A stretch of 64,000 bases of DNA from Rhizobacter sp. OV335 (GCF_900142965.1 NZ_FRCQ01000018.1:80129-144128), one strand, 5' to 3'. Shown: positions 1 to 14,925, counted from the stretch's first letter. Numbers and translations: made by a program. Notes: a model not told the origin generated them from the letters alone.

Positions 1-640
1 CGTGCTCGCCGGCGAAGCCATCGAGCTCGCGCGCCCGGGCGACCGCATCGAGCATGTCGGGGAAATCGGCCATCGCGCCGATCGATTCGGCAAAGGCCTG
101 CAGCTTCTGCACGAACTCGGAGTACTCGATCTCGTTGACCGCGCCCATCCGGTTGGCCAGTTGCAGCCCGGCCTGGAACTCGCCGTAGCGCTGGCCGGCG
201 GTGGGCGGTTCCCATTCGCCGCTGTCGGCGTTCAGGCCTTCGATCAGGAACGGCTTGCTGCCGGCGCGGCGCGTCGGCGGCAGGTGAGGCAGCACCGATT
301 CGGCGCTGACCGGCGCATCGAGCGTCAGCGTCGCGATCGCGTCGATCAGCGCATCGATGCGCACGGTGGCACGCCGCACCGGCGGCGGCTGCAGCGCACT
401 GCCGAGGTCGATGCGCGACGACAGGTCGTTGCCACCCGCGGCCGGCCCCGGCTCGCCGAACACCGGTTCACGCTGCTCGGACGGTTCGCGGCCTGCCATG
501 ACAGCGGGCGAGCCCGGCGGCGGCAATGCCTCCATCGGCCGCCGCGGCCCGGCCTTGCGCGCCTGCCACGCGCCATGCGCGATCACGCCGGCCAGCACGA
601 CGCCGCCCAGCGCGGCCAGCGAGACGGTCAGCGTGCTCAT
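1..640 (-). CDS. zipA: Cell division protein ZipA (partial, C-terminus cut by window)
   Basis: The open frame runs from an ATG at 640 off the left edge of the window. It begins with a short N-terminal membrane anchor (hydrophobic residues about 4-21), followed by a Pro/Arg/Glu-rich linker. The visible C-terminal part resembles the ZipA FtsZ-binding domain (motifs such as FLIEGLN, YGEFQAGLQLANR and EIEYSEF). ZipA tethers FtsZ to the inner membrane at the division septum. An ATG at 663 that overlaps the smc stop hits a stop codon after eight codons, so 640 is the start. It lies just downstream of smc in the same direction, an arrangement common in betaproteobacteria, where ligA often follows. 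Confidence 0.8.
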   Translation of the reverse strand, partial: MSTLTVSLAALGGVVLAGVIAHGAWQARKAGPRRPMEALPPPGSPAVMAGREPSEQREPVFGEPGPAAGGNDLSSRIDLGSALQPPPVRRATVRIDALIDAIATLTLDAPVSAESVLPHLPPTRRAGSKPFLIEGLNADSGEWEPPTAGQRYGEFQAGLQLANRMGAVNEIEYSEFVQKLQAFAESIGAMADFPDMLDAVARARELDGFAGEH

Positions 641-662
641 CGGCGCTGCGGCACGATCGCCA

Positions 663-4187
<3,525 letters not shown>

Positions 4188-4352
4188 GGAGAGCAGTCCC
4201 GGCGGGCTGCGGCGGAGGGTGCCGCAAGTCGCCTAAGTCATTGATTTATTTAGGGAATTCCACGTGTACGCGGACTTCGGGCGAGGCGCGATGATACCAT
4301 CGCGCCCTCTTGCGGCAGCCTGCCGAAACCCTCTCAAAACGTGACGCCCCTT

Positions 4353-4859
4353 ATGGCCAAGTTGTCCAAGTTGTCTTCGAAAGTCGCTCTTCCGACCATC
4401 GCGCCCACCACCCCGCTGCGCATGCGCGAGGCGCCGGCCAAGCCGCCGTCGATGCCGAGCAAGCAGCTCGACGTGTTCCCGAACCCGAGCCCGAAGCGCG
4501 ACTACGCGATCCAGTTCCAGGTGCCCGAGTTCACCTGCCACTGCCCGCTGACGGGGCAGCCCGATTTCGCGCACTTCACGATCGACATGATTGCGGACAA
4601 GCTCTGCGTCGAACTGAAGAGCCTGAAGATGTACATGTGGAGCTACCGCAACGAGGGCGCGTTCCACGAGAAGGTCACGAACGACATCCTCGACGACATC
4701 GTGAAGGCGACCGACCCGCGCTTCATCCGCATCACGGCCAAGTGGTACGTGCGCGGCGGGATTTATACGAACGTGGTGGCGGAGCACCGCAAGAAGGGCT
4801 GGAAGCCGCTGCCGGTGGTGCAGATGCCGGCTCACGGGGCTCAGACGGGACTGCTCTGA
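4353..4859 (+). CDS. queF: NADPH-dependent preQ0 reductase QueF (7-cyano-7-deazaguanine reductase)
   Basis: QueF reduces the nitrile preQ0 to the amine preQ1 in queuosine biosynthesis for tRNA. The protein is a single-domain (type I) QueF of about 168 residues. The QueF signature ELKSLKMYMWSYRNEG is present, and the catalytic cysteine lies in the FTCHCPLTGQPDF block. The first about 40 residues are low-complexity and poorly conserved. An in-frame GTG at 4341 is an alternative start; neither has a clear Shine-Dalgarno sequence. No preQ1 riboswitch is visible upstream. Two hairpin elements fill the space after its stop. Confidence 0.93.
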   Translation: MAKLSKLSSKVALPTIAPTTPLRMREAPAKPPSMPSKQLDVFPNPSPKRDYAIQFQVPEFTCHCPLTGQPDFAHFTIDMIADKLCVELKSLKMYMWSYRNEGAFHEKVTNDILDDIVKATDPRFIRITAKWYVRGGIYTNVVAEHRKKGWKPLPVVQMPAHGAQTGLL

Positions 4860-4874
4860 TCTGCATCTGCGCGG

Positions 4875-5123
4875 GCGCGGCGGGTGGCGGGAGGGGCTGG
4901 GGGCTCATGCTGGGGCGGTCCGCGCCCCCACCGGGGGCGCGGACTCCACGAAGAAGATCGGCTTCGAGGGTGCATCGGCAAACTCCCTCCACTCACTTCG
5001 TTCGTTGTGGTCAGACAGTGCCGATGAGTCAGTCCACGAAGCGTGCTGCGCACGCCACCCCCGAAGCCGATCTTCTTCGTCGCCCCAGAAATCGCCCCCA
5101 GCCCCTCCCGCCACCCGCCGCGC
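4875..5123 (+). repeat. Hairpin element copy B (subtype 1, forward)
   Basis: The outer arms 4875-4904 and 5094-5123 are a perfect 30-bp inverted repeat. Nested inside are a perfect 19-bp stem (4948-4966 with 5062-5080) and an 8-bp stem (4973-4980 with 5019-5026) closing a 38-nt loop at 4981-5018. A perfect 12-bp side hairpin lies at 4918-4929/4933-4944, and a 6-bp side hairpin with a TGC loop at 5041-5046/5050-5055. The unpaired motif AGTCAGTCCACGA follows the inner stem. The loop matches the other three full copies. It has no coding capacity of its own and lies 15 bp after queF. Confidence 0.9.
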
Positions 5124-5240
5124 AACACCACCTGCGCTTGTGGGGGGAAAAGACTGAAGTGAGGGTTGGGCGTGCGAGCGTTTGCGCGCTTCGTCTGTCT
5201 GTTCAGTCTTTTCCACCCCACGCACAGAGCGGCGGTGTCG

Positions 5241-5491
5241 GCAAAGGCGCGGGTGGGGAGGCTGTGGAGCGCCAATAGGGACGGGGCGCCGGAGCTGGCT
5301 GGTTTCATGGCCCCGCGCGCAGCGCGTTCGTGAACTGACTGTCGCCGACTGTTTGACCACAACGAACGAAGTGAGTGACGGGAGTTTCGGCGACGGGCCA
5401 TGAAACCAGCCAGCGGAGGGCAGTCTTCGCCCCGCCAGGGGCGAAGACCGCACCGGCCGGCGAGCCACAGCCTCCCCACCCGCGCCTTTGC
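5241..5491 (-). repeat. Hairpin element copy A (subtype 2, reversed)
   Basis: The outer arms 5241-5267 and 5465-5491 are a perfect 27-bp inverted repeat. The middle arms 5295-5312 and 5396-5413 are a perfect 18-bp inverted repeat. The inner stem 5341-5348/5387-5394 closes the conserved 38-nt loop. Side hairpins lie at 5423-5433/5438-5448 (11 bp, loop GCCA) and 5314-5318/5322-5326. Read on the minus strand it shares the loop and the AGTCAGTTCACGA motif with copies B and D. It is nearly identical to copy C except at paired positions. Confidence 0.9.
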
Positions 5492-5511
5492 AAGCACCGA
5501 TAATCGACAAG

Positions 5512-6702
5512 ATGAACCCGCTGCTCGGCAAACTCCATCCCTATCCGTTCGAGCGGCTGCGCGCCCTCACCCGCGACATCACGCCGAACCCGGCCTTCAA
5601 GCCCATCAGCCTGGGCATCGGCGAACCCCGCCATGCCACGCCGCAGCTGATCCTCGACGCCCTGTCGGCGCACTTCAGCGGCCTTGCCAGCTACCCCGCC
5701 ACCGCCGGCGACATCGCGCTGCGCCAGGCCTGCGCCGACTGGGTCGAGCGCCGCTACGGCGTCACGCTCGATGCCGCCACGCAGGTGCTGCCGGTCAACG
5801 GCTCGCGCGAGGCCCTGTTCGCGCTGGCCCAGACCCTCATCGACCCGACCCGCCCCGGCGCGACCGTCGTCTGCCCCAATCCGTTCTATCAAATCTACGA
5901 AGGCGCGGCACTGCTCGCCGGCGCACAGACCTTCTTCGCCAACAGCGACCCGGCCCGCAACTTCGCGGCCGACTGGGCCCAGGTGCCCGACGAGGTCTGG
6001 GCGCGCACCCAGTTGCTCTACGTCTGCTCGCCCGGCAACCCGACCGGCGCCGTGATGCCGCTCGACGAATGGCGCCGGCTGTTCGATCTCAGCGAGCGCT
6101 TCGGCTTCGTGATCGCCTCCGACGAGTGCTACTCCGAGATCTACTTCCGCGAAGACCCGCCGCTCGGCGCGCTCGACGCCGCAATGCGGCTCGGCCGGCG
6201 CGATTTCCGCAACCTCGTCGTGTTCACCAGCCTGTCCAAGCGCTCCAACGTGCCGGGCATGCGCTCCGGTTTCGTCGCCGGCGATGCGGCCGTGCTGAAA
6301 CAGTTCCTGCTGTACCGCACCTACCACGGCAGCGCGATGAGCCCGATGGTGCAGCAGGCCAGCATCGCCGCCTGGCGCGACGAGGCCCACGTGGTCGACA
6401 ACCGCGACCAGTACCGCCGCAAGTTCGCGCAGGTCACGCCCCTGCTGGCCGAGGTACTCGACGTGCGCCTGCCCGACGCCGGCTTCTACCTGTGGGCCGC
6501 CGTGCCCGGGGGCGACGACGTGGCCTTCGCCCGCGGCCTGCTGGCTCAATACAATGTCGCCGTCCTGCCCGGCAGCCTGCTGGCACGCGAGGCGCAAGGC
6601 GTCAATCCCGGGGCAGGCCGCATCCGCCTGGCCCTGGTGGCCGAGGTCGAGGAATGCCTAGCGGCCGCCGAACGCATCGTTTCCTTCGTCAAGTCCGTCT
6701 GA
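5512..6702 (+). CDS. dapC: Succinyldiaminopimelate transaminase DapC (fold-type I PLP aminotransferase)
   Basis: This 396-residue class I/II aminotransferase has the PLP lysine at K243 in SLSKRSN, the NPTG motif in SPGNPTGAV, and [10 protein letters not shown] upstream of the lysine. It sits 13 bp before dapD, with dapE two genes further on. This supports the step that converts N-succinyl-2-amino-6-ketopimelate to N-succinyl-LL-diaminopimelate in lysine and peptidoglycan synthesis. The ATG at 5512 is preferred over an upstream in-frame TTG at 5488, which lies inside the hairpin arm. Sequence alone does not separate it from other succinylated-substrate transaminases; context decides. Confidence 0.87.
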   Translation: MNPLLGKLHPYPFERLRALTRDITPNPAFKPISLGIGEPRHATPQLILDALSAHFSGLASYPATAGDIALRQACADWVERRYGVTLDAATQVLPVNGSREALFALAQTLIDPTRPGATVVCPNPFYQIYEGAALLAGAQTFFANSDPARNFAADWAQVPDEVWARTQLLYVCSPGNPTGAVMPLDEWRRLFDLSERFGFVIASDECYSEIYFREDPPLGALDAAMRLGRRDFRNLVVFTSLSKRSNVPGMRSGFVAGDAAVLKQFLLYRTYHGSAMSPMVQQASIAAWRDEAHVVDNRDQYRRKFAQVTPLLAEVLDVRLPDAGFYLWAAVPGGDDVAFARGLLAQYNVAVLPGSLLAREAQGVNPGAGRIRLALVAEVEECLAAAERIVSFVKSV

Positions 6703-6715
6703 TCTCGAGAACCCC

Positions 6716-7540
6716 ATGAGCCAACAGCAACTGCAAAGCATCATCGACCTCGCCTGGGAAGGCCGCGCCCAGATCAACGCCGTCAACTCACCCGAAGTGC
6801 GCGAGGCCGTCGAATCGGTGATCGCCGACCTGAACAAGGGCCGCATCCGCGTCGCCGAGCGCGAAAGCGTCGGCCAGTGGAAGGTCAACCAGTGGGTCAA
6901 GAAGGCGGTGCTGCTGTCGTTCCGCCTGAACGACAACCAGCTGATGCATGCCGGCGATCTGACCTTCTTCGACAAGGTCAAGACCAAGTTCTCGCACATC
7001 AGCGACGAAGAAGTGCGCGCCGCCGGCGTGCGCGTGGTGCCGCCGGCCGTCGCGCGCCACGGCAGCTACCTCGCGAAGAACGTGATCCTGATGCCGTCGT
7101 ACGTGAACATCGGCGCCTACGTCGACGAAGGCACGATGGTCGACACCTGGGCCACCGTCGGCTCGTGCGCCCAGATCGGCAAGAACGTGCACCTGTCGGG
7201 CGGCGTCGGCATCGGCGGCGTGCTGGAGCCGCTGCAGGCCAACCCGACCATCATCGAGGACAACTGCTTCATCGGCGCCCGCTCCGAGGTGGTCGAAGGC
7301 GTGATCGTCGAGGAGAACTCCGTCATCTCGATGGGCGTCTACATCGGCCAGAGCACCAAGATCTACGACCGCGCCACCGGCGAAGTCAGCTACGGCCGCA
7401 TCCCGTCCGGCTCGGTGGTGGTCAGCGGCAACCTGCCGAGCGCCGACGGCAAGTACAGCCTGTATTGCGCCGTCATCGTCAAGCGCGTCGACGCGCAAAC
7501 CCGCGCGAAGACCAGCATCAACGAACTGTTGCGCGCCTGA
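6716..7540 (+). CDS. dapD: 2,3,4,5-tetrahydropyridine-2,6-dicarboxylate N-succinyltransferase
   Basis: DapD transfers succinyl from succinyl-CoA to tetrahydrodipicolinate, the first committed step of the succinylase branch of diaminopimelate synthesis. The 274-residue length is typical. The central part shows the isoleucine-patch hexapeptide repeats of a left-handed beta-helix (for example [29 protein letters not shown] and [13 protein letters not shown]). It follows dapC by 13 bp and is almost certainly co-transcribed with it. Confidence 0.96.
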   Translation: MSQQQLQSIIDLAWEGRAQINAVNSPEVREAVESVIADLNKGRIRVAERESVGQWKVNQWVKKAVLLSFRLNDNQLMHAGDLTFFDKVKTKFSHISDEEVRAAGVRVVPPAVARHGSYLAKNVILMPSYVNIGAYVDEGTMVDTWATVGSCAQIGKNVHLSGGVGIGGVLEPLQANPTIIEDNCFIGARSEVVEGVIVEENSVISMGVYIGQSTKIYDRATGEVSYGRIPSGSVVVSGNLPSADGKYSLYCAVIVKRVDAQTRAKTSINELLRA

Positions 7541-7610
7541 CGCTCGAACCCGCCGGCCGGCGTGCCATGATGCTTTCTTCCGTTCAACAAGGTCCCGAAA
7601 GGACACAGCG

Positions 7611-8801
7611 ATGACAGCCTCCAACGGCGGCAACATGGAACGCGTGCTGCGGATGATGGCCGACAAGGGCGCCTCCGACGTCTACCTGTCGGCCAACACG
7701 CCGATCCTGATCAAGATCAACGGCCAGATCCTGCAGCTGAGCGACCAGCCGCTCACCGCCACGCAGCCGCGCCAGCTGCTGGCCGAACTGCTGACGCCGA
7801 CCCAGCTCGAAGACCTGGAAGACACCGGCGAGTTGAACGTGGGCATCGGGCTGTCGGGTGTCGGCAGCTTCCGGCTCAGCGCATTTCGCCAGCGCGGCTC
7901 GATCGCCGGGGTGTTCCGCTGCATCCCGCACGACATCCCGGCGCTCGGCAGCCTGAACCTGCCGCAGGTGCTGAACACGCTGGTGCTCGAGAAGCGCGGC
8001 CTGATCCTGATGGTGGGCGCCACCGGCACCGGCAAGAGCACCACGCTCGCGTCGATGCTGGAGCAGCGCAACCAGCAGATGGCCGGCCACATCCTGACCA
8101 TCGAGGACCCGATCGAGTTCATGTTCAGCAACAAGCGCTCGGTCGTGAACCAGCGCGAGGTCGGCCGCGACACGCAGTCGCTGCAGGTCGCGCTGAAGAA
8201 CGCGCTGCGCCAGGCGCCCGATTGCATCTACATCGGCGAGATCCGCGACCGCGAGACGATGACGATGGCGATCTCGTACGCGCTGTCGGGCCACCTGGTG
8301 GTCTCGACGCTGCACGCGAACAACAGCTACCACGCGCTCGGCCGGATCCTGTCGTTCTACTCGCCCGAGTCGCGCCCCGCGCTGCTGGCCGACCTGGCCG
8401 CCGGCCTGCGTGCGATCGTCTCGCAGCGCCTGGTGCGCGCCACGGCCGGCGGGCGCCGTCCGGCGGTCGAGGTGCTGCTGAACACCAAGCTGGTGTCTGA
8501 GCTGATCGAGCAGGGCGACTTCAGCGGCGTCAAGGAGGCGATGGAGAAGTCGATGGCCGAAGGCTCGCAGAGCTTCGAGTCCGACCTGGCCCGCCTGATC
8601 ACCGAAGGCGTGATCACGCGCGACGAAGGCCTCGCGTTCTCCGATTCGCCGACCAACCTGATGTGGCGCCTCGCCAACGACACCGAGCCGGTGTCGCGCC
8701 AGGTTCCGAAGAAGGAAGAAACGGACGACAAACCGACCTTCACCGAGATCACGCTGGACGTGCACGACGAGCGCAACACCGGGTTCTCCACGCGTTTCTA
8801 G
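7611..8801 (+). CDS. PilT/PilU-family type IV pilus retraction ATPase
   Basis: This is a 396-residue hexameric secretion ATPase. Walker A GATGTGKS is at residues 136-143, with the GEIRDRETM and STLHANNS boxes typical of PilT/PilU. The long acidic C-terminal tail after the ATPase core is more like PilU than PilT. Such enzymes depolymerise pilin during twitching and DNA uptake. A good ribosome site (AAAGGA) precedes the ATG. It is embedded between dapD and dapE in the same direction, an odd but plausible co-transcription of a motility gene with lysine biosynthesis genes. Confidence 0.88.
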   Translation: MTASNGGNMERVLRMMADKGASDVYLSANTPILIKINGQILQLSDQPLTATQPRQLLAELLTPTQLEDLEDTGELNVGIGLSGVGSFRLSAFRQRGSIAGVFRCIPHDIPALGSLNLPQVLNTLVLEKRGLILMVGATGTGKSTTLASMLEQRNQQMAGHILTIEDPIEFMFSNKRSVVNQREVGRDTQSLQVALKNALRQAPDCIYIGEIRDRETMTMAISYALSGHLVVSTLHANNSYHALGRILSFYSPESRPALLADLAAGLRAIVSQRLVRATAGGRRPAVEVLLNTKLVSELIEQGDFSGVKEAMEKSMAEGSQSFESDLARLITEGVITRDEGLAFSDSPTNLMWRLANDTEPVSRQVPKKEETDDKPTFTEITLDVHDERNTGFSTRF

Positions 8802-10839
<2,038 letters not shown>

Positions 10840-10843
<4 letters not shown>

Positions 10844-12096
10844 ACGGCGGCCAATGCGCGTTCGAAATCGGCGCGCAGATCCTCATGGTCTTCAATCCCC
10901 ACCGACACGCGGATCAGCGAATCCGCGATGCCCATCGCTTGCCGCCGCTGCGCGCCCATCTCCCAGAAGATGGTGTGTGCGACGGGGATCGCGAGCGTGC
11001 GGTTGTCGCCCAGGTGGCTCGATTTGATGACCACGTCCAGTGCGTCGAGGAAGGCAAGGCAGTCGCGCGAATCGTCCAGCTCGAAGCTCATCAGCGCGCC
11101 GCCGGCCTTGAACCAGCGCTTCGCGTTGGCATGCTGCGGGTGCGTCTCCAGCCCCGGGTGGTTGACGCGCTTGACGCCCGGCTGCGCCGCCAGCCACGTG
11201 GCCAGGCGCAAGGCGTTGTCGCAGGCGCGGTCCATGCGCAGCGCGAGCGTCTCGGCGCCGGTCGCGATGCGGTGCGCCGCGTCGGCCGCGAGCGTCGCGC
11301 CGATGTCGCGCAGCCCGCGCTTGCGGATCTGCAGCAGGCCCCAGCCGCGCGGCTCGCCCTTCTTGTACGGCTCGGCGATGTTGGCGAAGCGGGCCCAGTC
11401 GAACATGCCGGTGTCGGTGACGGCACCGCCCAGCGCGTTGCCGTGGCCGCCGATCGACTTGGTCAGCGAGTTCACCACCAGGCCGGCACCCACCGCCTTC
11501 GGGCGGAACAGGTAGGGCGTCGTCATCGTGTTGTCGACCACGTACAGCAGCCCGCGCTCGCCGCACAGCCGGCCGATCGCCTCCAGGTCGGCGACCTGCG
11601 TGCCGGGGTTCGCGATGGTCTCGACGAACACCAGCCGGGTGCGCGGCGTGATCGCCCGTTCGACCTCGGCTGCGTCGGTCGCGTCGACCAGCGTCAGCCC
11701 GCAGCCCAGGCCTTCGAGCGTGTTCAGCAGGCTGGCGGTGTTGCCGAACAGGAAGCGGCTCGCGACGATGTGGTCGTCGCGCTTCAGCAGCGCGACCAGC
11801 AGCGACGCGATCGCGGCCATGCCGGTCGCGAAGCTGACCGTGCCGACGCCGTCTTCCAGCAGCGTCAGCTTGGTTTCCAGCGCCGCGTTGGTCGGATTGC
11901 CCTGGCGCGCGTAGACATGCCCGCTGCGTTCACCCTTGAAAACCGACACCAGTTCACGCGCCGTGTCGTAGCCGAAGGCCGACGACGGGTGCAGCGGCTT
12001 GTGCGTGGCACCATGCTCGACACCGCCGCGGCGGTCCGCGTGCAGCAGCCGGGTGGTCAGGCCCTCGGTCTTGCCGTCTCCTGCGATCTTTCCCAT
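10840..12096 (-). CDS. metZ: Cys/Met-metabolism PLP enzyme, O-succinylhomoserine sulfhydrylase-like (MetZ)
   Basis: This 418-residue gamma-family PLP enzyme has the Schiff-base lysine at K213 in SLTKSIGGHGN. It also has the Tyr-Arg substrate block YARQGNPT and the aspartate of VDNTMTTPYL. MetZ forms homocysteine directly from O-succinyl- or O-acetylhomoserine and sulfide. Cystathionine gamma-synthase and methionine gamma-lyase share the fold, so substrate use is inferred from overall similarity. It is divergent from the ABC-F gene with only 26 bp between starts. Confidence 0.75.
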
Positions 12097-12122
12097 GCTT
12101 TTTTCCCGTTGGTGAGTTACCC

Positions 12123-14069
12123 ATGATTGTCATCAAGAACGTCACGCTGCGGCGCGGCACCAAGATCGTGCTGCAGGACGCGAGCGTCACGCTGCAGCCC
12201 GGCGAGAAGGTCGGCCTGGTCGGGCGCAACGGCGCCGGCAAGTCCTCGCTGTTCTCGCTGCTCACGCACCGGCTGCAGTCCGATGCCGGCGACGTGGCGA
12301 TCCCGCCGCGCTGGCTGGTCGGCGAGGTCGCGCAGTCGATGCCGGAAACCGACGATTCGGCCACCGACTTCGTGCTCGAAGGCGACACCCGGCTGAACGC
12401 CGCGAACACCGCGCTGGCCGCGGCCGAGGCGGCCGACGACGGCCATGCGATGGCCGAGGCGCACCAGCTGATCGCCGAGGCTGGCGGCTTCGAGGCCCGC
12501 CCGCGTGCGCAGGCCTTGCTGATGGGCCTGGGCTTCCGCCTCGACCAGCTCGACGAGCCGGTCAACAGCTTCTCGGGCGGCTGGCGCATGCGGCTGCAAC
12601 TGGCCCGCGCGCTGATGTGCCCGGCCGACCTGATGCTGCTCGACGAGCCGACCAACCACTTGGACCTCGACGCGCTGGTGTGGCTGGAAGCCTGGCTGCA
12701 GCGCTACGAGGGCACAATGATCGTGATCAGCCACGACCGCGAATTCCTCGACGCGATCACCCGCGTGACCCTGCACCTCGACGAGACGCGCCTGACCCGC
12801 TACACCGGCAACTACACCGCGTTCGAGGAAATGCGGGCCGAGCGGATGATGCAGGCGCAGGCCAACTTCGCGAAGCAGCAGGAGCGCATGGCCCACCTGC
12901 AGAAGTTCATCGACCGCTTCAAGGCCAAGGCCAGCAAGGCCAAGCAGGCGCAGAGCCGCGTGAAGGCGCTGGCCCGCATGGAGAAGCTCGGGCCGGTGCT
13001 GACCAGCAGCGATTTCCAGTTCGAGTTCCGCGAGCCGCTCTCGCTGCCGAACCCGATGCTCGCGTTCTCGGTGATGTCGTGCGGCTACGCCGGCGTGCCG
13101 ATCGTCAGCAACGTCAACCGCTCGGTGCTGGCCGGCCAGCGCATCGGCATCCTGGGCGCCAACGGCCAGGGCAAGTCGACGCTGGTGAAGACCATCGCGA
13201 AGGAGATCCCGCTGGTGGCCGGCGAGGTCACCGAGGGCAAGGGCTTGTCGATCGGCTACTTCGCGCAGCAGGAACTCGACGTGCTGTCGCTCGACGACGG
13301 CCCGCTGATGCACATGATCCGGCTCGCGCGCGATGTGGGCCCACAGGCGCGCGAGCAGGAGCTGCGCGACTTCCTCGGCTCGTTCCGCTTCGTCGGCGAG
13401 ATGGTCACGCAGGCCGTCGGCTCGCTGAGCGGCGGCGAGAAGGCGCGGCTGGTGCTCGCGATGCTGGTGTGGCAGCGCCCCAACCTGCTGCTGCTGGACG
13501 AGCCGACCAACCACCTCGACCTGACCACCCGCGAGGCGCTGTCGATGGCGCTCAACGAGTTCGAGGGCACGGTGATGCTGGTGAGCCACGATCGCGCGCT
13601 GCTGCGCGAGGTGTGCGACGAGTTCTGGCTGGTCAGCGAAGGCGCGGTGAAGCCGTTCGACGGCGACCTGGACGACTACCAGAAGTGGCTGCTCGAGACC
13701 TCGCGCGAGATGGCGAAGGAAGCGCGCGAGGCGGGGTCGGCGAAGGCGAAGGCCAAGAAGGCGGAAGCCGCTGCCGCTGCGGCGGCACCGAAGCCGGGCA
13801 AGGACGACCGCAAGGCCGGCGCCCAGCAACGACAGAAGGCTGCCGAGCAGACCAAGCCGCTGCGCACCGAGCTGGCAACGCTCGAGAAGCGCATCGCGTC
13901 GCTGACGCAGGAGAAGGCCAACATCGCCGAGGCCTCGGGCCGCCCGGACGTGAGCGCGGCGCAGCGCGTCGAGCAGGGCAAGCGGCTGAAGCAGCTCGGC
14001 GACGAGCTCGACGCGGCCGAGGGCCGCTGGCTCGAGGTGACTGGCGAGCTGGACGCGCTGGGCACCTGA
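12123..14069 (+). CDS. ABC-F family ATPase (Uup/YheS-type)
   Basis: This 648-residue soluble protein has two ABC domains and no membrane segments. Walker A is GRNGAGKS in domain 1 and GANGQGKS in domain 2, with signatures FSGGWRMRL and LSGGEKARL. Both Walker B motifs read LLLDEPTNHLDL. The inter-domain linker is Lys/Arg-rich and alpha-helical, and a charged coiled-coil tail (about 545-648) follows. ABC-F proteins act on ribosomes rather than as transporters. Which paralogue this is (YheS, Uup or similar) cannot be settled by eye, but the long C-terminal coiled coil argues for YheS/Uup over EttA. Confidence 0.88.
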   Translation: MIVIKNVTLRRGTKIVLQDASVTLQPGEKVGLVGRNGAGKSSLFSLLTHRLQSDAGDVAIPPRWLVGEVAQSMPETDDSATDFVLEGDTRLNAANTALAAAEAADDGHAMAEAHQLIAEAGGFEARPRAQALLMGLGFRLDQLDEPVNSFSGGWRMRLQLARALMCPADLMLLDEPTNHLDLDALVWLEAWLQRYEGTMIVISHDREFLDAITRVTLHLDETRLTRYTGNYTAFEEMRAERMMQAQANFAKQQERMAHLQKFIDRFKAKASKAKQAQSRVKALARMEKLGPVLTSSDFQFEFREPLSLPNPMLAFSVMSCGYAGVPIVSNVNRSVLAGQRIGILGANGQGKSTLVKTIAKEIPLVAGEVTEGKGLSIGYFAQQELDVLSLDDGPLMHMIRLARDVGPQAREQELRDFLGSFRFVGEMVTQAVGSLSGGEKARLVLAMLVWQRPNLLLLDEPTNHLDLTTREALSMALNEFEGTVMLVSHDRALLREVCDEFWLVSEGAVKPFDGDLDDYQKWLLETSREMAKEAREAGSAKAKAKKAEAAAAAAAPKPGKDDRKAGAQQRQKAAEQTKPLRTELATLEKRIASLTQEKANIAEASGRPDVSAAQRVEQGKRLKQLGDELDAAEGRWLEVTGELDALGT

Positions 14070-14144
14070 CCCGCTTCGCGCTGCCACACGCGGCTTCCGG
14101 TCGCTGGCTGGTGCGCCGCGGCGCACGGCCTATCGTTCGTTCCC

Positions 14145-14510
14145 ATGATGGCCCTCCAGAAAGCGCAGACAGGTGACCGGTCGGGCAGCAACGCCGGGCA
14201 GCGGAACACCGCCGCCCGTGCCGCCGAGCCGGCCGCGGCACCGACCATCAACCCGGCGCTGCTCGGGCGCTTTCGCGCGCTGATCGACGAGGTGGCCGAC
14301 GAGCTGATGGAAGGCCGCAGCGGCGACCGCAACAGCTACCGCGCCGACGCGATCACGCTGCTGATCGCGACCAGCCGCGAGATCGAAGGGCCGCCCGATG
14401 GTGTCGAGAGCCCGCTGAGCTACCTGCTGCGCGAGGAGCAGCAGAAGGCCGCCGCCGTGCTCGGCAGCGCCGCCGAGCCCGACCACCTGCTCACGTTCAT
14501 GAAGGTCTGA
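14145..14510 (+). CDS. Small hypothetical protein (121 aa)
   Basis: Not recognised. The product has a disordered Ala/Ser/Arg-rich N-terminus (about 1-35) and then an amphipathic, acidic helical region (for example LIDEVADELMEG). There is no signal peptide, membrane segment or cysteine. It starts 75 bp after the ABC-F gene and ends 7 bp before the next small gene, so the two small genes are probably co-transcribed. Codon use is like that of its neighbours, which supports it being real. Confidence 0.55.
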   Translation: MMALQKAQTGDRSGSNAGQRNTAARAAEPAAAPTINPALLGRFRALIDEVADELMEGRSGDRNSYRADAITLLIATSREIEGPPDGVESPLSYLLREEQQKAAAVLGSAAEPDHLLTFMKV

Positions 14511-14517
14511 GGACGCG

Positions 14518-14835
14518 ATGGCAATCAACGGAATCAAGGGGCTGGCCGAACGTGCACCGCGCAGCCTGAGCACCCGACCTGGCGACAGCACGGCCACCCC
14601 GAGCCGCGCACGCGAGCGCGGCACGAACGCGCTCGGCCAGGCCTTGGGCAGCCGCCCGCGCACGCCGCGGCCCGATGCCGCGCCGGAGATGGCCTCCAAC
14701 GTCGTCGGCAAGGTCTACGGAGGCGACGTGTCCCTGCGGAAGAATCCTTCCGCCGCCGGCCTCACTGCGGCGACGCTCCTCGCAGCGAAAGGCCTGCTGT
14801 CGATCTGCCGCGCCAACCCGCAACTGCTCCGGTAG
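14518..14835 (+). CDS. Small hypothetical protein (105 aa)
   Basis: Not recognised. The first 60 residues are Arg/Ser/Pro-rich and probably disordered. The C-terminal third (about 70-105) is more ordered, with a weakly hydrophobic Ala/Leu stretch and one cysteine near the end. It lies 7 bp after the 121-aa gene in the same direction, and a short GC hairpin follows its stop at once. Coding status rests on spacing and frame only. Confidence 0.45.
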   Translation: MAINGIKGLAERAPRSLSTRPGDSTATPSRARERGTNALGQALGSRPRTPRPDAAPEMASNVVGKVYGGDVSLRKNPSAAGLTAATLLAAKGLLSICRANPQLLR

Positions 14836-14853
14836 CCCGGGTGCCAACCCGGG
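14836..14853 (+). terminator. Short GC hairpin after the small-gene pair
   Basis: The inverted repeat CCCGGGT/ACCCGGG (14836-14842 with 14847-14853, loop GCCA) sits 1 base after the stop codon at 14835. It lacks a proper U-tract, so termination would be weak. A similar TAGCCCGG-type hairpin occurs at 26093-26113. Confidence 0.45.
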
Positions 14854-14889
14854 ATCTCCCTCCCGCCAGCCGGGGATTTATATTGCACA

Positions 14890-14900
14890 CAATTCAATTG
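14890..14900. promoter_or_regulatory. Candidate OhrR operator
   Basis: The palindrome CAATT-C-AATTG lies 26 bp before the ohrR start, in an AT-rich patch that stands out from the GC-rich surroundings. It resembles the known OhrR box (TACAATT-AATTGTA). A TTGCAC box at 14883-14888 could be the -35. Autoregulation of ohrR, and control of ohr by read-through or a second site, is inferred. Confidence 0.6.
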
Positions 14901-14925
14901 CCAGATTGAGAATACAGTCTCGTCC

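Larger units (their letters stand above)
4860..5511. other. 652-bp gap holding two hairpin elements in opposite orientation
   Basis: The space between queF and dapC contains no convincing gene. It is filled by two copies of the hairpin family described separately, forward at 4875-5123 and reversed at 5241-5491, joined by about 117 bp. The right outer arm of the second copy ends about 20 bp before the dapC start, so it lies in the likely dapC leader or promoter. ORFs called here in several frames are products of the palindromes. Confidence 0.8.

Noticed and set aside
4260..4352. preQ1 riboswitch upstream of queF
   Set aside because: No A-rich pseudoknot tail or hairpin of the preQ1 type is visible.
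5019..5046. Hammerhead ribozyme-like CGATGAGTC...CACGAAG in hairpin copies B and D
   Set aside because: The CTGATGA core is not intact, the GATG bases are paired in the inner stem, and copies A and C carry CGACAGTCA instead. The resemblance to the hammerhead core is superficial.
4860..5511. CRISPR array or integron attC sites
   Set aside because: The repeats are nested inverted arms, not regularly spaced direct repeats with unique spacers. No cas genes or integrase, and no R/L box arrangement of attC.
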